Assembly (NCBI RefSeq): GCF_000419605.1
Contig: NZ_ATTI01000001.1
Span: forward strand, 1,708,501-1,772,500
DNA from: Sphingomonas phyllosphaerae 5.2
GTDB taxonomy: Bacteria; Pseudomonadota; Alphaproteobacteria; Sphingomonadales; Sphingomonadaceae
Direction: 5' to 3'
Length of the DNA: 64,000 nt
A model generated the notes under the pieces. That model was not told where the DNA came from and made no database searches. It saw only the letters and a list, made by a program, of their open reading frames with translations. Positions 1 through 7,417 of this stretch are shown one piece after another (position 1 is the first letter of the stretch; each line of letters starts with the position of its first letter). The translations under genes and the position numbers were made by a program.

Positions 1-127
1 CGCGATTGCGGCGTAACTGAGGGCCTAACGGCCTGACGTTACACCAAAATAGCGCGGTTGGACCCCACCGGGCAACAGAAGGGACTCCAGCGGTTCGGGG
101 AGCACCGGGCAACAGAAGCTCCCCACT
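1..127 (+). ncRNA. ssrA: Probable 3' tail of the coding piece of a two-piece tmRNA
   Basis: The window opens with codons reading Ala-Ile-Ala-Ala-stop (positions 2-16), the type of ending expected of an alphaproteobacterial proteolysis tag. A hairpin follows (GTAAC/GTTAC outer arms at about 12-41). Two further stem-loops share the identical 14-base loop ACCGGGCAACAGAA: one closed by CCC/GGG (64-83) and one by a perfect 7-bp stem GGGGAGC/GCTCCCC (97-124). In permuted alphaproteobacterial ssrA the coding piece is the downstream part of the gene, so a tag followed closely by structured RNA fits. The rest of the gene lies outside the window. The tag ending is seen; the tmRNA identity is inferred and the 3' end is approximate. 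Confidence 0.5.
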
Positions 128-795
128 CACCCTCGTCTGTTCACCAGAACGCGCTGTGCGCCAATAGCATGGCGCGGGCTGTGGTAGGCTGCGGATCGCG
201 GCAGGCGATGTCGATCGCTCGGCGCGTTGCAACCAGCGTCCCGTCGTGGACGGTAATAGCGAGCCAATCGATTCGGTCGTGAGCGAGCCAAGGCTGGCGG
301 GACATGACGCCCGCGCGCCGAAAACCCATCACATTTGATCGGCTTGCTGGCCTTGGCGCAAGAGTCGCATCAGCGTCGCTGGAAAGCCGGTAAGCTGTAC
401 CATCGCGATGGCAGCGGCGTGCTCTGCGATCGATCGATCTCGCCGACGTTCGTTACGCCGGTTGGCGCTTGTAGCGAGTAAGTCGAAGCGCGGCGGATGG
501 CCGTTCGGCGGCAACCCGTCTCCATCTGCGCTCTCGTCGTTTACGTCCCATGGGCCCGATTAGATTGTATCTAGGCGACCTTCAGAACTTGCGCGCATCA
601 ACCGCGTCGGTCGTCGCGCAGACCCGTGGCACATGGGCCGGACAAGCGGATGTGGTGCAGCGTCACGGCATAGCGCAGCTTGAAAAAAGTCGGCGGCTCG
701 TGGAAGCAGTAGAAGGTTGATCTCCGACGGCTCAGCACACTGCGCCCGTCACCATCGCAAACCGGCAAATTCGCGCGCCCGTGTGGCTGACGGCC
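128..795. other. Gene-poor stretch, no supportable gene
   Basis: About 670 bases lie between the tmRNA-like structures and the terminator of the small stress protein. Short open frames exist on both strands (for example 329-514 and 598-819, both reverse), but none has a clear ribosome binding site, recognisable motif or low-complexity bias typical of a real sphingomonad protein. It could be decayed mobile DNA next to tmRNA, a common integration target, but I see no integrase or attachment repeat to support that. Confidence 0.4.
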
Positions 796-832
796 GCAAA
801 ATAGGGGCGCGCCGATCAACCGGCGCGCCGCC
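796..832 (-). terminator. Intrinsic terminator of the 54-residue protein gene
   Basis: A perfect 8-bp stem GGCGCGCC/GGCGCGCC (806-813 and 822-829) encloses an 8-base loop. On the reverse strand it is followed by CCCC and then TATTTT (796-803), giving a stem plus U-rich tail. It begins 8 bases after the stop codon of the gene at 838-1002. Confidence 0.75.
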
Positions 833-837
833 CCATA

Positions 838-1002
838 TCAGTCGTCGCCGAGCAGCGAGGATTTGCGTGGGATCGTTTCCTCGCTCGGCTGCCCCTTGTC
901 GAGCGTATCCGATGGGCGGCGTGCGTCGCCGTCACGCTGGTGCTCCGTCGAAAGGTTCGGCCGCTCGGTCTCGGTGGTCGGGCGAATATCGTCCTTGTCC
1001 AT
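838..1002 (-). CDS. Small acidic, probably disordered stress protein (54 aa)
   Basis: The reading frame starts at ATG 1002, begins MDKDDIRPTTETERPN and ends SSLLGDD. It was accepted as a gene because it has a strong ribosome binding site (AAGGAGA at 1009-1015, six bases from the ATG), an EcfG-type promoter just upstream and an intrinsic terminator just downstream. About a quarter of the residues are Asp or Glu, with many Thr, Ser, Pro, Lys and Arg, no Cys or Trp and almost no hydrophobic runs, so it is likely soluble and intrinsically disordered. I recognise no family. Its promoter suggests expression under general stress. It lies 118 bases after the SDR gene on the same strand, but its own promoter makes it a separate unit. 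Confidence 0.75.
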   Translation of the reverse strand: MDKDDIRPTTETERPNLSTEHQRDGDARRPSDTLDKGQPSEETIPRKSSLLGDD

Positions 1003-1025
1003 GCATCGTCTCCTTCGATGTCCCG

Positions 1026-1051
1026 AACGGATCGAATCGAGACGACGTTCC
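1026..1051 (-). promoter_or_regulatory. EcfG (general stress sigma factor) promoter
   Basis: On the reverse strand GGAAC (1051-1047) is followed after exactly 17 bases by CGTT (1029-1026). This matches the alphaproteobacterial EcfG consensus GGAAC-N16/17-CGTT without mismatch. The expected start of transcription near 1019-1021 falls just upstream of the AAGGAGA ribosome binding site of the 54-residue protein gene. Confidence 0.75.
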
Positions 1052-1120
1052 CGATGCGTCCGGCAGGCCGTGATCGTGCACGAACGAACCGTTCCGAATG
1101 GGCGTGACGAGCATTGCCGC

Positions 1121-1909
1121 TTACCCGTCGATGCTTACCCCCAGCGAAGCGTTGACCAGCCCGCCGTCCACCGCGATCGTCTCGCCGATCACGTAATCGC
1201 CCGCGCGGCTCGCCAGATAGATGGCGGTGCCGGCCATATCCTCGTCGAGGCCGATCCGCTTCGCCGGGATCGACTTGGCGACTGCATCGCCGTGATCGCG
1301 TGCCGCACGGTTCATCTCGCTGGCGAACGCGCCGGGCGCGATCGAGGTGACGTTGATGCCGTCGCGCACCAGCCGTGCGGCCAGCCGTTTGGTCAGATAG
1401 ATCAGCGCCGATTTCGACGCGTGATAGCTGTACGTCTCCCACGGGTTCAGCCGCAACCCGTCAACCGAGGTGATATTGATGACCTTGGCGGGCGCGCCGT
1501 GCGATGCTCCGGCCTTCAACAGTCCATGCAGCGCCTGCGTCAGAAAGAACGGCGACTTGACGTTCAGGTCCATCACCTTGTCCCAGCCCGCCTCCGGGAA
1601 CTCCTCGAACGCCACGCCCCATGCCGCGCCGGCATTGTTGACGAGGATGTCCAGCCGCTCCTCACGTTCCGCCACCGCCGCCGCCAGTGCGCGGCACCCA
1701 TCGACGGTCGCCACGTCCTGCGGCAGCGCGATGCAGTTCGGCCCCAGCGCCGCGGCGGTTTCCTCACACGCCGCGGCCTTGCGGCTGGAGACGTAGACGC
1801 GCGCGCCCTGGGCTACGAAGCCCGCCGCGATCATGCGGCCGATCCCGCGGCTGCCGCCGGTGACCAGGGCGACTCGGCCGTCCAGCCGGAACAGGTTGGT
1901 CGTATCCAT
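1121..1909 (-). CDS. SDR family NAD(P)-dependent oxidoreductase
   Basis: This is a classical short-chain dehydrogenase of 262 residues. The N-terminal Rossmann motif TGGSRGIG is at about residues 17-24, followed by NNAG near residue 91, the catalytic Ser in NITSVDG and the catalytic YxxxK (YSYHASK) near residue 160. The C-terminus carries the usual IAVDGG motif. Such enzymes oxidise or reduce hydroxyl/keto groups with NAD(P)H; the substrate cannot be read from sequence. It lies 11 bases after an acyl-CoA dehydrogenase gene on the same strand, so the two probably form an operon acting on an acyl-CoA or acyl-derived substrate. Confidence 0.9.
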   Translation of the reverse strand: MDTTNLFRLDGRVALVTGGSRGIGRMIAAGFVAQGARVYVSSRKAAACEETAAALGPNCIALPQDVATVDGCRALAAAVAEREERLDILVNNAGAAWGVAFEEFPEAGWDKVMDLNVKSPFFLTQALHGLLKAGASHGAPAKVINITSVDGLRLNPWETYSYHASKSALIYLTKRLAARLVRDGINVTSIAPGAFASEMNRAARDHGDAVAKSIPAKRIGLDEDMAGTAIYLASRAGDYVIGETIAVDGGLVNASLGVSIDG

Positions 1910-1920
1910 CAGTCTCTCCC

Positions 1921-3066
1921 TTATCCGCCGCGCTTCAGCGTCTCACGTGCGATGATCAGTTGCTGGATCTGGCTGGTGCCTTCGTAGATGCGGAACAGCC
2001 GCACGTCGCGGTACAGCCGCTCGACCCCGTAGTCGGCGATATAGCCGGCACCGCCCAGGATCTGCACCGCGCGATCCGCAACGCGGCCGACCATCTCGCT
2101 GGCGAAATATTTGGCGGCGGCGCTTTCCAGTATGACGTCGTCTCCCGCATCCTTCTTCACGGCGGTATCGAGCACCAGCGCGCGCGCGGCGAGTGCCTCC
2201 GTCTTCGAATCGGCGATCATCGCCTGGATCAATTGGTGCTCGGCGATCGGCTTGCCGAATTGTCGTCGCTCGGCGGCATAGGCGACCGCGTCGGCGATCA
2301 GCCGCTCGGCGACGCCGACGCACACCGCCGCGATGTGCAGTCGCCCGCGATCGAGCACACGCATCGCGATCCGGAAACCTTCACCCTCCGCGCCCAGCCG
2401 GTTGGCGGCGGGAACGGGCACGCCGTCGAACACGACGTCGGCGACCTTCGCGCCTTTCTGCCCCATCTTCTTCTCGGGCGGGCCGACCGACACGCCGGGC
2501 AGATCGCGCGGCACCAGGAACGCGGAGACGCCGCGCGCGCCGCTCTCCTCGCCGGTGCGCGCCATCACGGTGAACAGGTCCGCGCGGTCGGCATTGGTGA
2601 TGTAGCGCTTGGTGCCTGACAGCCGATAAACGTCGCCGTCGCGCACTGCGCGGGTGGTGACGCTGCCCGAATCGCTTCCGACATCGGGTTCGGTCAGCGC
2701 GAAGCTGGTGATGATCTCGCCGCTGGCGATCCGCGGCAGCCACGCCGCCTTCTGCTCGGGCGTGCCGGCCATCACCAGTCCCTGGCTGCCGATCCCGACA
2801 TTGGTGCCGAAGGCGGAGCGGAACGCCGGGGTAGTGCGCCCCAGTTCGATCGCGACCCGCGCCTCCTCGTCCATCGTCAGCCCAAGCCCGCCATGCTCCG
2901 GGTCGATCGACAGGCCGAACAGCCCCAGTTCCCGCATCTCGGCGACGATCGCGTCGGGCACCGCATCGTCGGCCTCGACCTGCGCTTCCATCGGCCGCAG
3001 CCGCTCGGCAACGAAGCGGCGAACGGTGGAGAGCAGGGCATCGAACGTGTCGGGATCGAGGGCCAT
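1921..3066 (-). CDS. Acyl-CoA dehydrogenase family protein
   Basis: The 381-residue length and full domain order match acyl-CoA dehydrogenases: N-terminal helices, a middle beta domain containing FALTEPDVGSDSGS (FAD/substrate contact), and a C-terminal helical domain. The catalytic-region signature RIYEGTSQIQQL near residue 362 contains the Glu expected of the active base. The enzyme would introduce a 2,3-double bond into an acyl-CoA, passing electrons to ETF. The start at MALDPDTF fits the family. It is the first gene of a two-gene unit with the SDR. Substrate chain length is not assignable. Confidence 0.9.
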   Translation of the reverse strand: MALDPDTFDALLSTVRRFVAERLRPMEAQVEADDAVPDAIVAEMRELGLFGLSIDPEHGGLGLTMDEEARVAIELGRTTPAFRSAFGTNVGIGSQGLVMAGTPEQKAAWLPRIASGEIITSFALTEPDVGSDSGSVTTRAVRDGDVYRLSGTKRYITNADRADLFTVMARTGEESGARGVSAFLVPRDLPGVSVGPPEKKMGQKGAKVADVVFDGVPVPAANRLGAEGEGFRIAMRVLDRGRLHIAAVCVGVAERLIADAVAYAAERRQFGKPIAEHQLIQAMIADSKTEALAARALVLDTAVKKDAGDDVILESAAAKYFASEMVGRVADRAVQILGGAGYIADYGVERLYRDVRLFRIYEGTSQIQQLIIARETLKRGG

Positions 3067-3427
3067 GGACGACGATGCTTTCGCTGTGAGGGCACGGCAG
3101 GGGTTTAGGCGGTGGCAAGCGCGCCTACAACTGGCAAACGATACCCGACGTTCGAACTGCTGTCACACGAGTGAACGGCTCCACATACTGAAGCTCCTAA
3201 AACAGCGTGCGCAACCGTGCCGACTCGTGATCGCAACGCGCGTGAGCGCAATATTTACGGGTCGGTAAGACTCCAGGGCAGCATCGCTGCCGAGTTTTGC
3301 CGCAATCGTTCGGTTCGTCGTCAGTCATGTGCGGTTCATCTGAAAAGGTTCCCGCGGCGTTTGTTGTTTTAAAACTTCGCGGCTAGCCGAGGGTCATCAA
3401 TTCTGTTGTTTGACCGGGGGGTCGCCC
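3067..3427. other. Intergenic region between divergent genes
   Basis: This 361-base stretch separates the divergently transcribed acyl-CoA dehydrogenase and CHAP-domain genes and must hold their promoters. The only structure I note is the 10-bp palindrome GTTTTAAAAC (3366-3375), about 50 bases before the CHAP gene, AT-rich against a GC-rich background. No convincing open frame is present. Confidence 0.5.
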
Positions 3428-3982
3428 GTGAACGTCAAGGTGTTGGCAGCGCGTTTTGCGCTGGTGGTTTCGTGCGTCCTGATGACGACTGCGCCGGCGC
3501 AGGCGCGCTACCTGCAGTGTGCGCCCTTCGCGCGCGAGGTCTCTGGCATCGACATTCGCGGCAACGCCAACACCTGGTGGGGTCAGGCGGCGGGCCGCTA
3601 CGATCGCGGCAGCGCGCCGCAGGTCGGCGCCGTGATGGCTTTCAAGTCGACCCGGGCGATGCCGGTCGGGCACGTCGCGATGGTCAGCCACATCGTCAGC
3701 GACCGTGAAGTCCTCCTCACCCACGCGAACTGGTCGCATCGCGGCGGGATCGAGCGCGACGTGCGTGCCGTGGATGTCTCCGCTGCCGGCGACTGGAGCG
3801 AAGTGCGCGTGTGGTTCGCGGGTGTCGCCGATCTCGGCACCCGCAGCTACCCGCTTGCCGGTTTCATCTATTCGGGCAAGGCGCCGGCAACCGTCGAGCC
3901 AGCCGCGCCGCTCGCCCCTCTGACCATCGCCACCACCGCGACCGCACCTATCGCGGGCGTGCTGCCGATCGCAGCCGACTGA
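3428..3982 (+). CDS. Secreted CHAP domain protein (putative peptidoglycan amidase/endopeptidase)
   Basis: I chose GTG 3428 because it is preceded by a G-rich ribosome binding site. The in-frame TTG at 3410 would overlap that site. Residues 1-26 form a signal peptide ending APAQA. The CHAP domain follows, with catalytic Cys31 (YLQCAPFAR), WWGQA, and the catalytic His in MPVGHVAMVSH near residue 82, then HANW. A Pro/Ala-rich tail of about 30 residues follows. CHAP enzymes cleave cell-wall peptide bonds as Cys/His hydrolases. Similar short secreted CHAP proteins are common in sphingomonads. Exact specificity is unknown. Confidence 0.85.
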   Translation: MNVKVLAARFALVVSCVLMTTAPAQARYLQCAPFAREVSGIDIRGNANTWWGQAAGRYDRGSAPQVGAVMAFKSTRAMPVGHVAMVSHIVSDREVLLTHANWSHRGGIERDVRAVDVSAAGDWSEVRVWFAGVADLGTRSYPLAGFIYSGKAPATVEPAAPLAPLTIATTATAPIAGVLPIAAD

Positions 3983-3989
3983 AGCGCGA

Positions 3990-4496
3990 TCAGGCCGGGC
4001 GGAACGTCATCGCGACGCCGTTCATACAATAACGCTTCCCGGTCGGCTTCGGACCATCGTCGAAGACATGGCCGAGATGTCCGCCGCAGCGGCTGCAATG
4101 CGCCTCGGTGCGCACCATCCCCAACGTGGAATCCTGCCGATAGCCGATCGCGCGTGGCAGCGCGGCGTAGAAACTCGGCCAGCCGGTGCCGCTCTCGAAC
4201 TTTGTCCGCGACGAGAACGCCGGTTGCGCGCAACCCTTGCACGCGAAGGTGCCGGCGCGATGCTCGTCGTTAAGCGGGCTGCTGAACGGCCGTTCGGTCC
4301 CTTCATGGCGCAGCACGTCATAGGCGTTCGAGCCAAGCTGCGCCTTCCACTGCGCGTCGCTCTTTGCGACGGGGAAATGTTCCGCGGCCTCCGCCTGCCG
4401 CGACCCGCAGGCCAGCAGGGTCGAGGTCAGCAACCCGCCGCCCGCGACGGCGAGGAAGCGGCGGCGATCGAAGGATGGCGTGCTCATGGGGCTCAT
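3990..4496 (-). CDS. msrB: Peptide-methionine (R)-S-oxide reductase, exported
   Basis: MsrB repairs the R form of methionine sulfoxide in proteins. The zinc-binding pairs CKGC and CSRCGGHLGHVFDDG and the catalytic Cys in RYCMNGVAM near the C-terminus are present. The N-terminus has a twin-arginine-like signal (DRRRFLAVAGGGLL) followed by LLACG, which could also be a lipobox, so the enzyme is probably exported. Start ATG 4496 has AAAGG eight bases upstream; a second Met three codons on is an alternative. It converges on the CHAP gene with only 7 bases between the stops. Confidence 0.92.
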   Translation of the reverse strand: MSPMSTPSFDRRRFLAVAGGGLLTSTLLACGSRQAEAAEHFPVAKSDAQWKAQLGSNAYDVLRHEGTERPFSSPLNDEHRAGTFACKGCAQPAFSSRTKFESGTGWPSFYAALPRAIGYRQDSTLGMVRTEAHCSRCGGHLGHVFDDGPKPTGKRYCMNGVAMTFRPA

Positions 4497-4573
4497 ATAA
4501 GAAGCCTTTCGCGGCCCGCCAGGCGGGGGGCAGGGCGCTGTGCGCGGCCGCGCGACCATGCTACGGCGCCGCC

Positions 4574-5836
4574 ATGTCCAATCAAGGCTCGCCCGAAGAA
4601 GTGATCCGGCTGATGGCGCAGCGCGCCCGTGCCGCTGCGCGCACGCTTGCCTCGGCCAGCGATGCGGCGAAGGCCGCCGCGCTGCACCGTGCCGCCGGAT
4701 CGCTGCGCGACGCCGCCCCGCAAATCCTCGCCGCGAATGCCGCCGACCTGACGCGCGGCCGTGACAATGGCCTTTCCGGCGCGATGCTCGATCGGCTCCG
4801 CCTAGACGATACGCGATTGGCCGGCATGGCGGACGCGATCGCCGCTGTCGCGGACCTCGCCGACCCGGTGGGGCAAGTCATCGACGCCAGCACGCGTCCC
4901 AACGGTCTTGCGCTCACCCGGGTGCGCGTGCCGATCGGCGTGATCGGCATCATCTACGAAAGTCGGCCCAACGTCACCGCCGACGCTGCGGCGCTGTGCG
5001 TCCGGTCCGGTAACGCCGTGATCCTGCGTGGTGGATCGGAGGCGGTGGAGAGCAACCGCGCCATCCACGCCGCGCTGGTGGCAGGGCTCGTCGCAGGCGG
5101 GCTGCCCGCCGACGCGGTGCAACTGGTGCCGACGACCGACCGGGCTGCGGTCGGCGCGATGCTGGCGGCGGCGGGCGCGATCGACCTCATCATCCCGCGC
5201 GGCGGCCGGAGCCTGGTCGAGCGCGTGCAGGCCGACGCGCGCGTTTCGGTGCTCGCACATCTCGACGGCATTAACCACGTCTATGTCGATCGTTCCGCCG
5301 TACCCGACATGGCGACCGCGATTGTCGTCGACGCCAAACTGCGCCGCACCGGTGTCTGCGGCGCGATGGAGACGCTGCTGATCGATCGCGACTGGCCGCA
5401 TGCCGCGACGTTGATCGCGGCGCTGATCGACGCCGGCTGCTCCGTCCGCGGCGACCACGCCGCACTTGCCCTCGCGCCGGGGATCGCCGCAGCCGACGAC
5501 GCGGATTGGGACACCGAATATCTCGACGCGATCGCCGCCGTCGCCGTGGTCGACGGCGTCGACGGTGCGCTGGCGCATATCGCCGCGCACGCATCGCATC
5601 ATACCGACGCGATCGTCGCCTCCGATACTGTCGTCGCCGAGCGGTTCTTGCGCGAGGTCGACTCGGCGATCGTACTGTGGAACGCCTCCACGCAATTCGC
5701 CGATGGTGGCGAGTTCGGACTGGGCGCGGAGATCGGCATCGCCACGGGCCGACTTCACGCGCGCGGGCCGGTCGCGTTGGAGGGGCTGACGACCTACAAA
5801 TGGCTGGGGCGTGGCAGCGGTCAGGTTCGCGGTTGA
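4574..5836 (+). CDS. proA: Glutamate-5-semialdehyde dehydrogenase (gamma-glutamyl phosphate reductase)
   Basis: ProA catalyses the second step of proline synthesis, reducing gamma-glutamyl phosphate with NADPH. The 420-residue length from ATG 4574 (MSNQGSPEEV) is typical; the frame stays open upstream but without family similarity. Diagnostic motifs are GVIGIIYESRPNVTADAA, a nucleotide-binding stretch with LRGGSEA, LAHLDGINHVYVD, and the catalytic Cys in TGVCGAMETLL. The next gene, nadD, overlaps its stop codon, starting a tightly packed forward gene run. proB is not in the window. Confidence 0.95.
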   Translation: MSNQGSPEEVIRLMAQRARAAARTLASASDAAKAAALHRAAGSLRDAAPQILAANAADLTRGRDNGLSGAMLDRLRLDDTRLAGMADAIAAVADLADPVGQVIDASTRPNGLALTRVRVPIGVIGIIYESRPNVTADAAALCVRSGNAVILRGGSEAVESNRAIHAALVAGLVAGGLPADAVQLVPTTDRAAVGAMLAAAGAIDLIIPRGGRSLVERVQADARVSVLAHLDGINHVYVDRSAVPDMATAIVVDAKLRRTGVCGAMETLLIDRDWPHAATLIAALIDAGCSVRGDHAALALAPGIAAADDADWDTEYLDAIAAVAVVDGVDGALAHIAAHASHHTDAIVASDTVVAERFLREVDSAIVLWNASTQFADGGEFGLGAEIGIATGRLHARGPVALEGLTTYKWLGRGSGQVRG

Positions 5837-6480
5837 GGACGCGCCGCATCGGCTTGATGGGCGGGTCGTTCAATCCCGCGCATCGTGGCCACCGCCATGT
5901 CACGCTGGAGGCGATCCGCGCGCTGGCGCTGGACGAGATGTGGTGGCTGGTGTCGCCCGGCAATCCGTTGAAGCCCCGCGCCGGCATGGCGCCGTTCGCC
6001 GCGCGGCTCGCGTCCGCACGCGCGATGGCGAGGCGCGCGCCGATCCGCGTCACCGATCTGGAGGCGCGCTGGCGCACCCGCTACACGATTGACACCGTGC
6101 GCGAGGTGGTGCGCCGGTATCCGCGCCACCGCTTCGTCTGGATCATGGGCGCGGACAATCTCGCGCAATTTCATGAATGGGATCAATGGCGTGCCATCGC
6201 CCGTACGATCCCGATTGCGGTGTTGACCCGGCCGGGCTATGACGACGATGCTCTCGCGGCTCCCGCGATGGGCTGGCTGCGGCGCTATCGGCGGCCCGCG
6301 CGCCAGGCGACGAACTGGGCCGAATGGAGTGTGCCAGCCCTGGTGCTGCTGCGTTTCCGCCCCGACCGGACATCCGCGACGCAATTGCGCGCCGTCGATC
6401 CCGACTGGCACGTTCGTTTTGCCAACCCCTTCGCCTTGCCGTCAACCCCCGCCGCGCCCGTGCGGCAACCCCAGGAGTAA
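5833..6480 (+). CDS. nadD: Nicotinate-nucleotide adenylyltransferase
   Basis: NadD makes deamido-NAD from nicotinate mononucleotide and ATP. The nucleotidyltransferase signature GGSFNPAHRGH near the N-terminus contains the HxGH motif, and the C-terminal SATQLR corresponds to the ISSTxIR motif. The start is most likely TTG 5833, which overlaps the proA stop and gives 215 residues; the first ATG would cut into the GGSF motif. Translational coupling to proA is likely. Order nadD-rsfS-rlmH is a conserved bacterial arrangement. Confidence 0.93.
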   Translation: MRTRRIGLMGGSFNPAHRGHRHVTLEAIRALALDEMWWLVSPGNPLKPRAGMAPFAARLASARAMARRAPIRVTDLEARWRTRYTIDTVREVVRRYPRHRFVWIMGADNLAQFHEWDQWRAIARTIPIAVLTRPGYDDDALAAPAMGWLRRYRRPARQATNWAEWSVPALVLLRFRPDRTSATQLRAVDPDWHVRFANPFALPSTPAAPVRQPQE

Positions 6481-6482
6481 CC

Positions 6483-6875
6483 TTGCCCGCCACCGAACCC
6501 GCCCGCCGCTCGTCCGATCCGACGGATGTAGAGGCGCTGCATCGTCTGGTCCTGCAATCGCTGGACGACGATCAGGCAGTGGACACGATCTCGATCCCGC
6601 TTGCCGGCAAGTCGTCGATCGCAGATTACATGGTAATCGCGAGTGGTCGATCGACGCGGCAGGTCGCGTCGATGGCGCAGAAGCTGGCCGAGCGGATCAA
6701 GGCCGAAACCGGCCGCCCGTCGCGGATCGAGGGCTTGCCCAGCGCCGACTGGGTGCTGATCGACGGCGGCGACGTGATCGTGCACCTGTTCCGTCCCGAG
6801 GTCCGCAGCTTCTACAATCTGGAGCGGATGTGGTCATTCGGCGATGCACCGGCGGCACCCACCCCGCCGAACTGA
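6483..6875 (+). CDS. rsfS: Ribosome silencing factor
   Basis: RsfS (Iojap/YbeB family) binds ribosomal protein L14 and blocks subunit joining when nutrients run short. The conserved core is present: KSSIADYMVIASGRSTRQV, GLPSADWVLIDGGDVIVHLF and RSFYNLERMW. The start is TTG 6483, two bases after the nadD stop, with AGGAG about five bases upstream; this gives 130 residues. A Pro/Ala tail follows the core. It is the third gene of the proA-nadD run. Confidence 0.93.
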   Translation: MPATEPARRSSDPTDVEALHRLVLQSLDDDQAVDTISIPLAGKSSIADYMVIASGRSTRQVASMAQKLAERIKAETGRPSRIEGLPSADWVLIDGGDVIVHLFRPEVRSFYNLERMWSFGDAPAAPTPPN

Positions 6876-6994
6876 CCGGATCAACCGATCGCGCGGCTGT
6901 TGAGCTGGCGCGCAGCGACGCGAGTGGCCCGATCGCCGCCGGGTTGCCGCGCATGATACATCGACATGACGATATGTCACGTTAGGGTGGCGCC

Positions 6995-7417
6995 ATGTTG
7001 CTCCACATCGTCGCGCGTGGCCGGATCGGGCGCTCTCCCGAGGCGGAGCTGGTCGAGCGCTACCTGAAGCGGATCGCCTGGCCGACCCGCGTCAGCGAAT
7101 TGCCCGACCGCGGCGGTCGCGAGCCCGAGCGCCCGGCACAGGGGCGACGCATCCTGCTCGACGAGAAGGGCGAGATACTGGGTTCCGCGACCTTCGCCGA
7201 ACGGCTCGGGCGCTGGCGCGACGATGGCGTGCGCGAGGCGCGGTTCCTGATCGGCGCGGCGGATGGTTTTTCAGACCCCGACCGGGCGGAAGCCGACCTG
7301 CTGCTGTCGTTCGGCCGCGCGACCTGGCCGCACCTGCTGGCGCGAGCGTTGCTTGCGGAGCAACTGTTCCGTGCGACCAGCATTCTCGCCAACCACCCCT
7401 ATCATCGCGAGGGGTGA
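6995..7417 (+). CDS. rlmH: 23S rRNA (pseudouridine1915-N3)-methyltransferase
   Basis: RlmH is a SPOUT methyltransferase that modifies pseudouridine 1915 in helix 69 of 23S rRNA. The 140-residue protein has LLDEKGE, the SAM-binding knot with FLIGAADGF (the G-G-A/P-G region) and the characteristic end ILANHPYHREG. ATG 6995 is preceded by TTAGGGTGG. A gap of 119 bases separates it from rsfS, so it may have its own promoter. The stop overlaps the next gene. Confidence 0.95.
   Translation: MLLHIVARGRIGRSPEAELVERYLKRIAWPTRVSELPDRGGREPERPAQGRRILLDEKGEILGSATFAERLGRWRDDGVREARFLIGAADGFSDPDRAEADLLLSFGRATWPHLLARALLAEQLFRATSILANHPYHREG

Noticed and set aside
66-118. The duplicated CACCGGGCAACAGAAG as a site-specific recombination repeat
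   Set aside because: The copies sit in the loops of two hairpins with different stems, which fits RNA structure better than an attachment site, and there is no integrase nearby.
128-795. Possible insertion-sequence or integrase remnant next to tmRNA
   Set aside because: I looked for transposase-like motifs and for repeated attachment sequence in all frames and found nothing specific.
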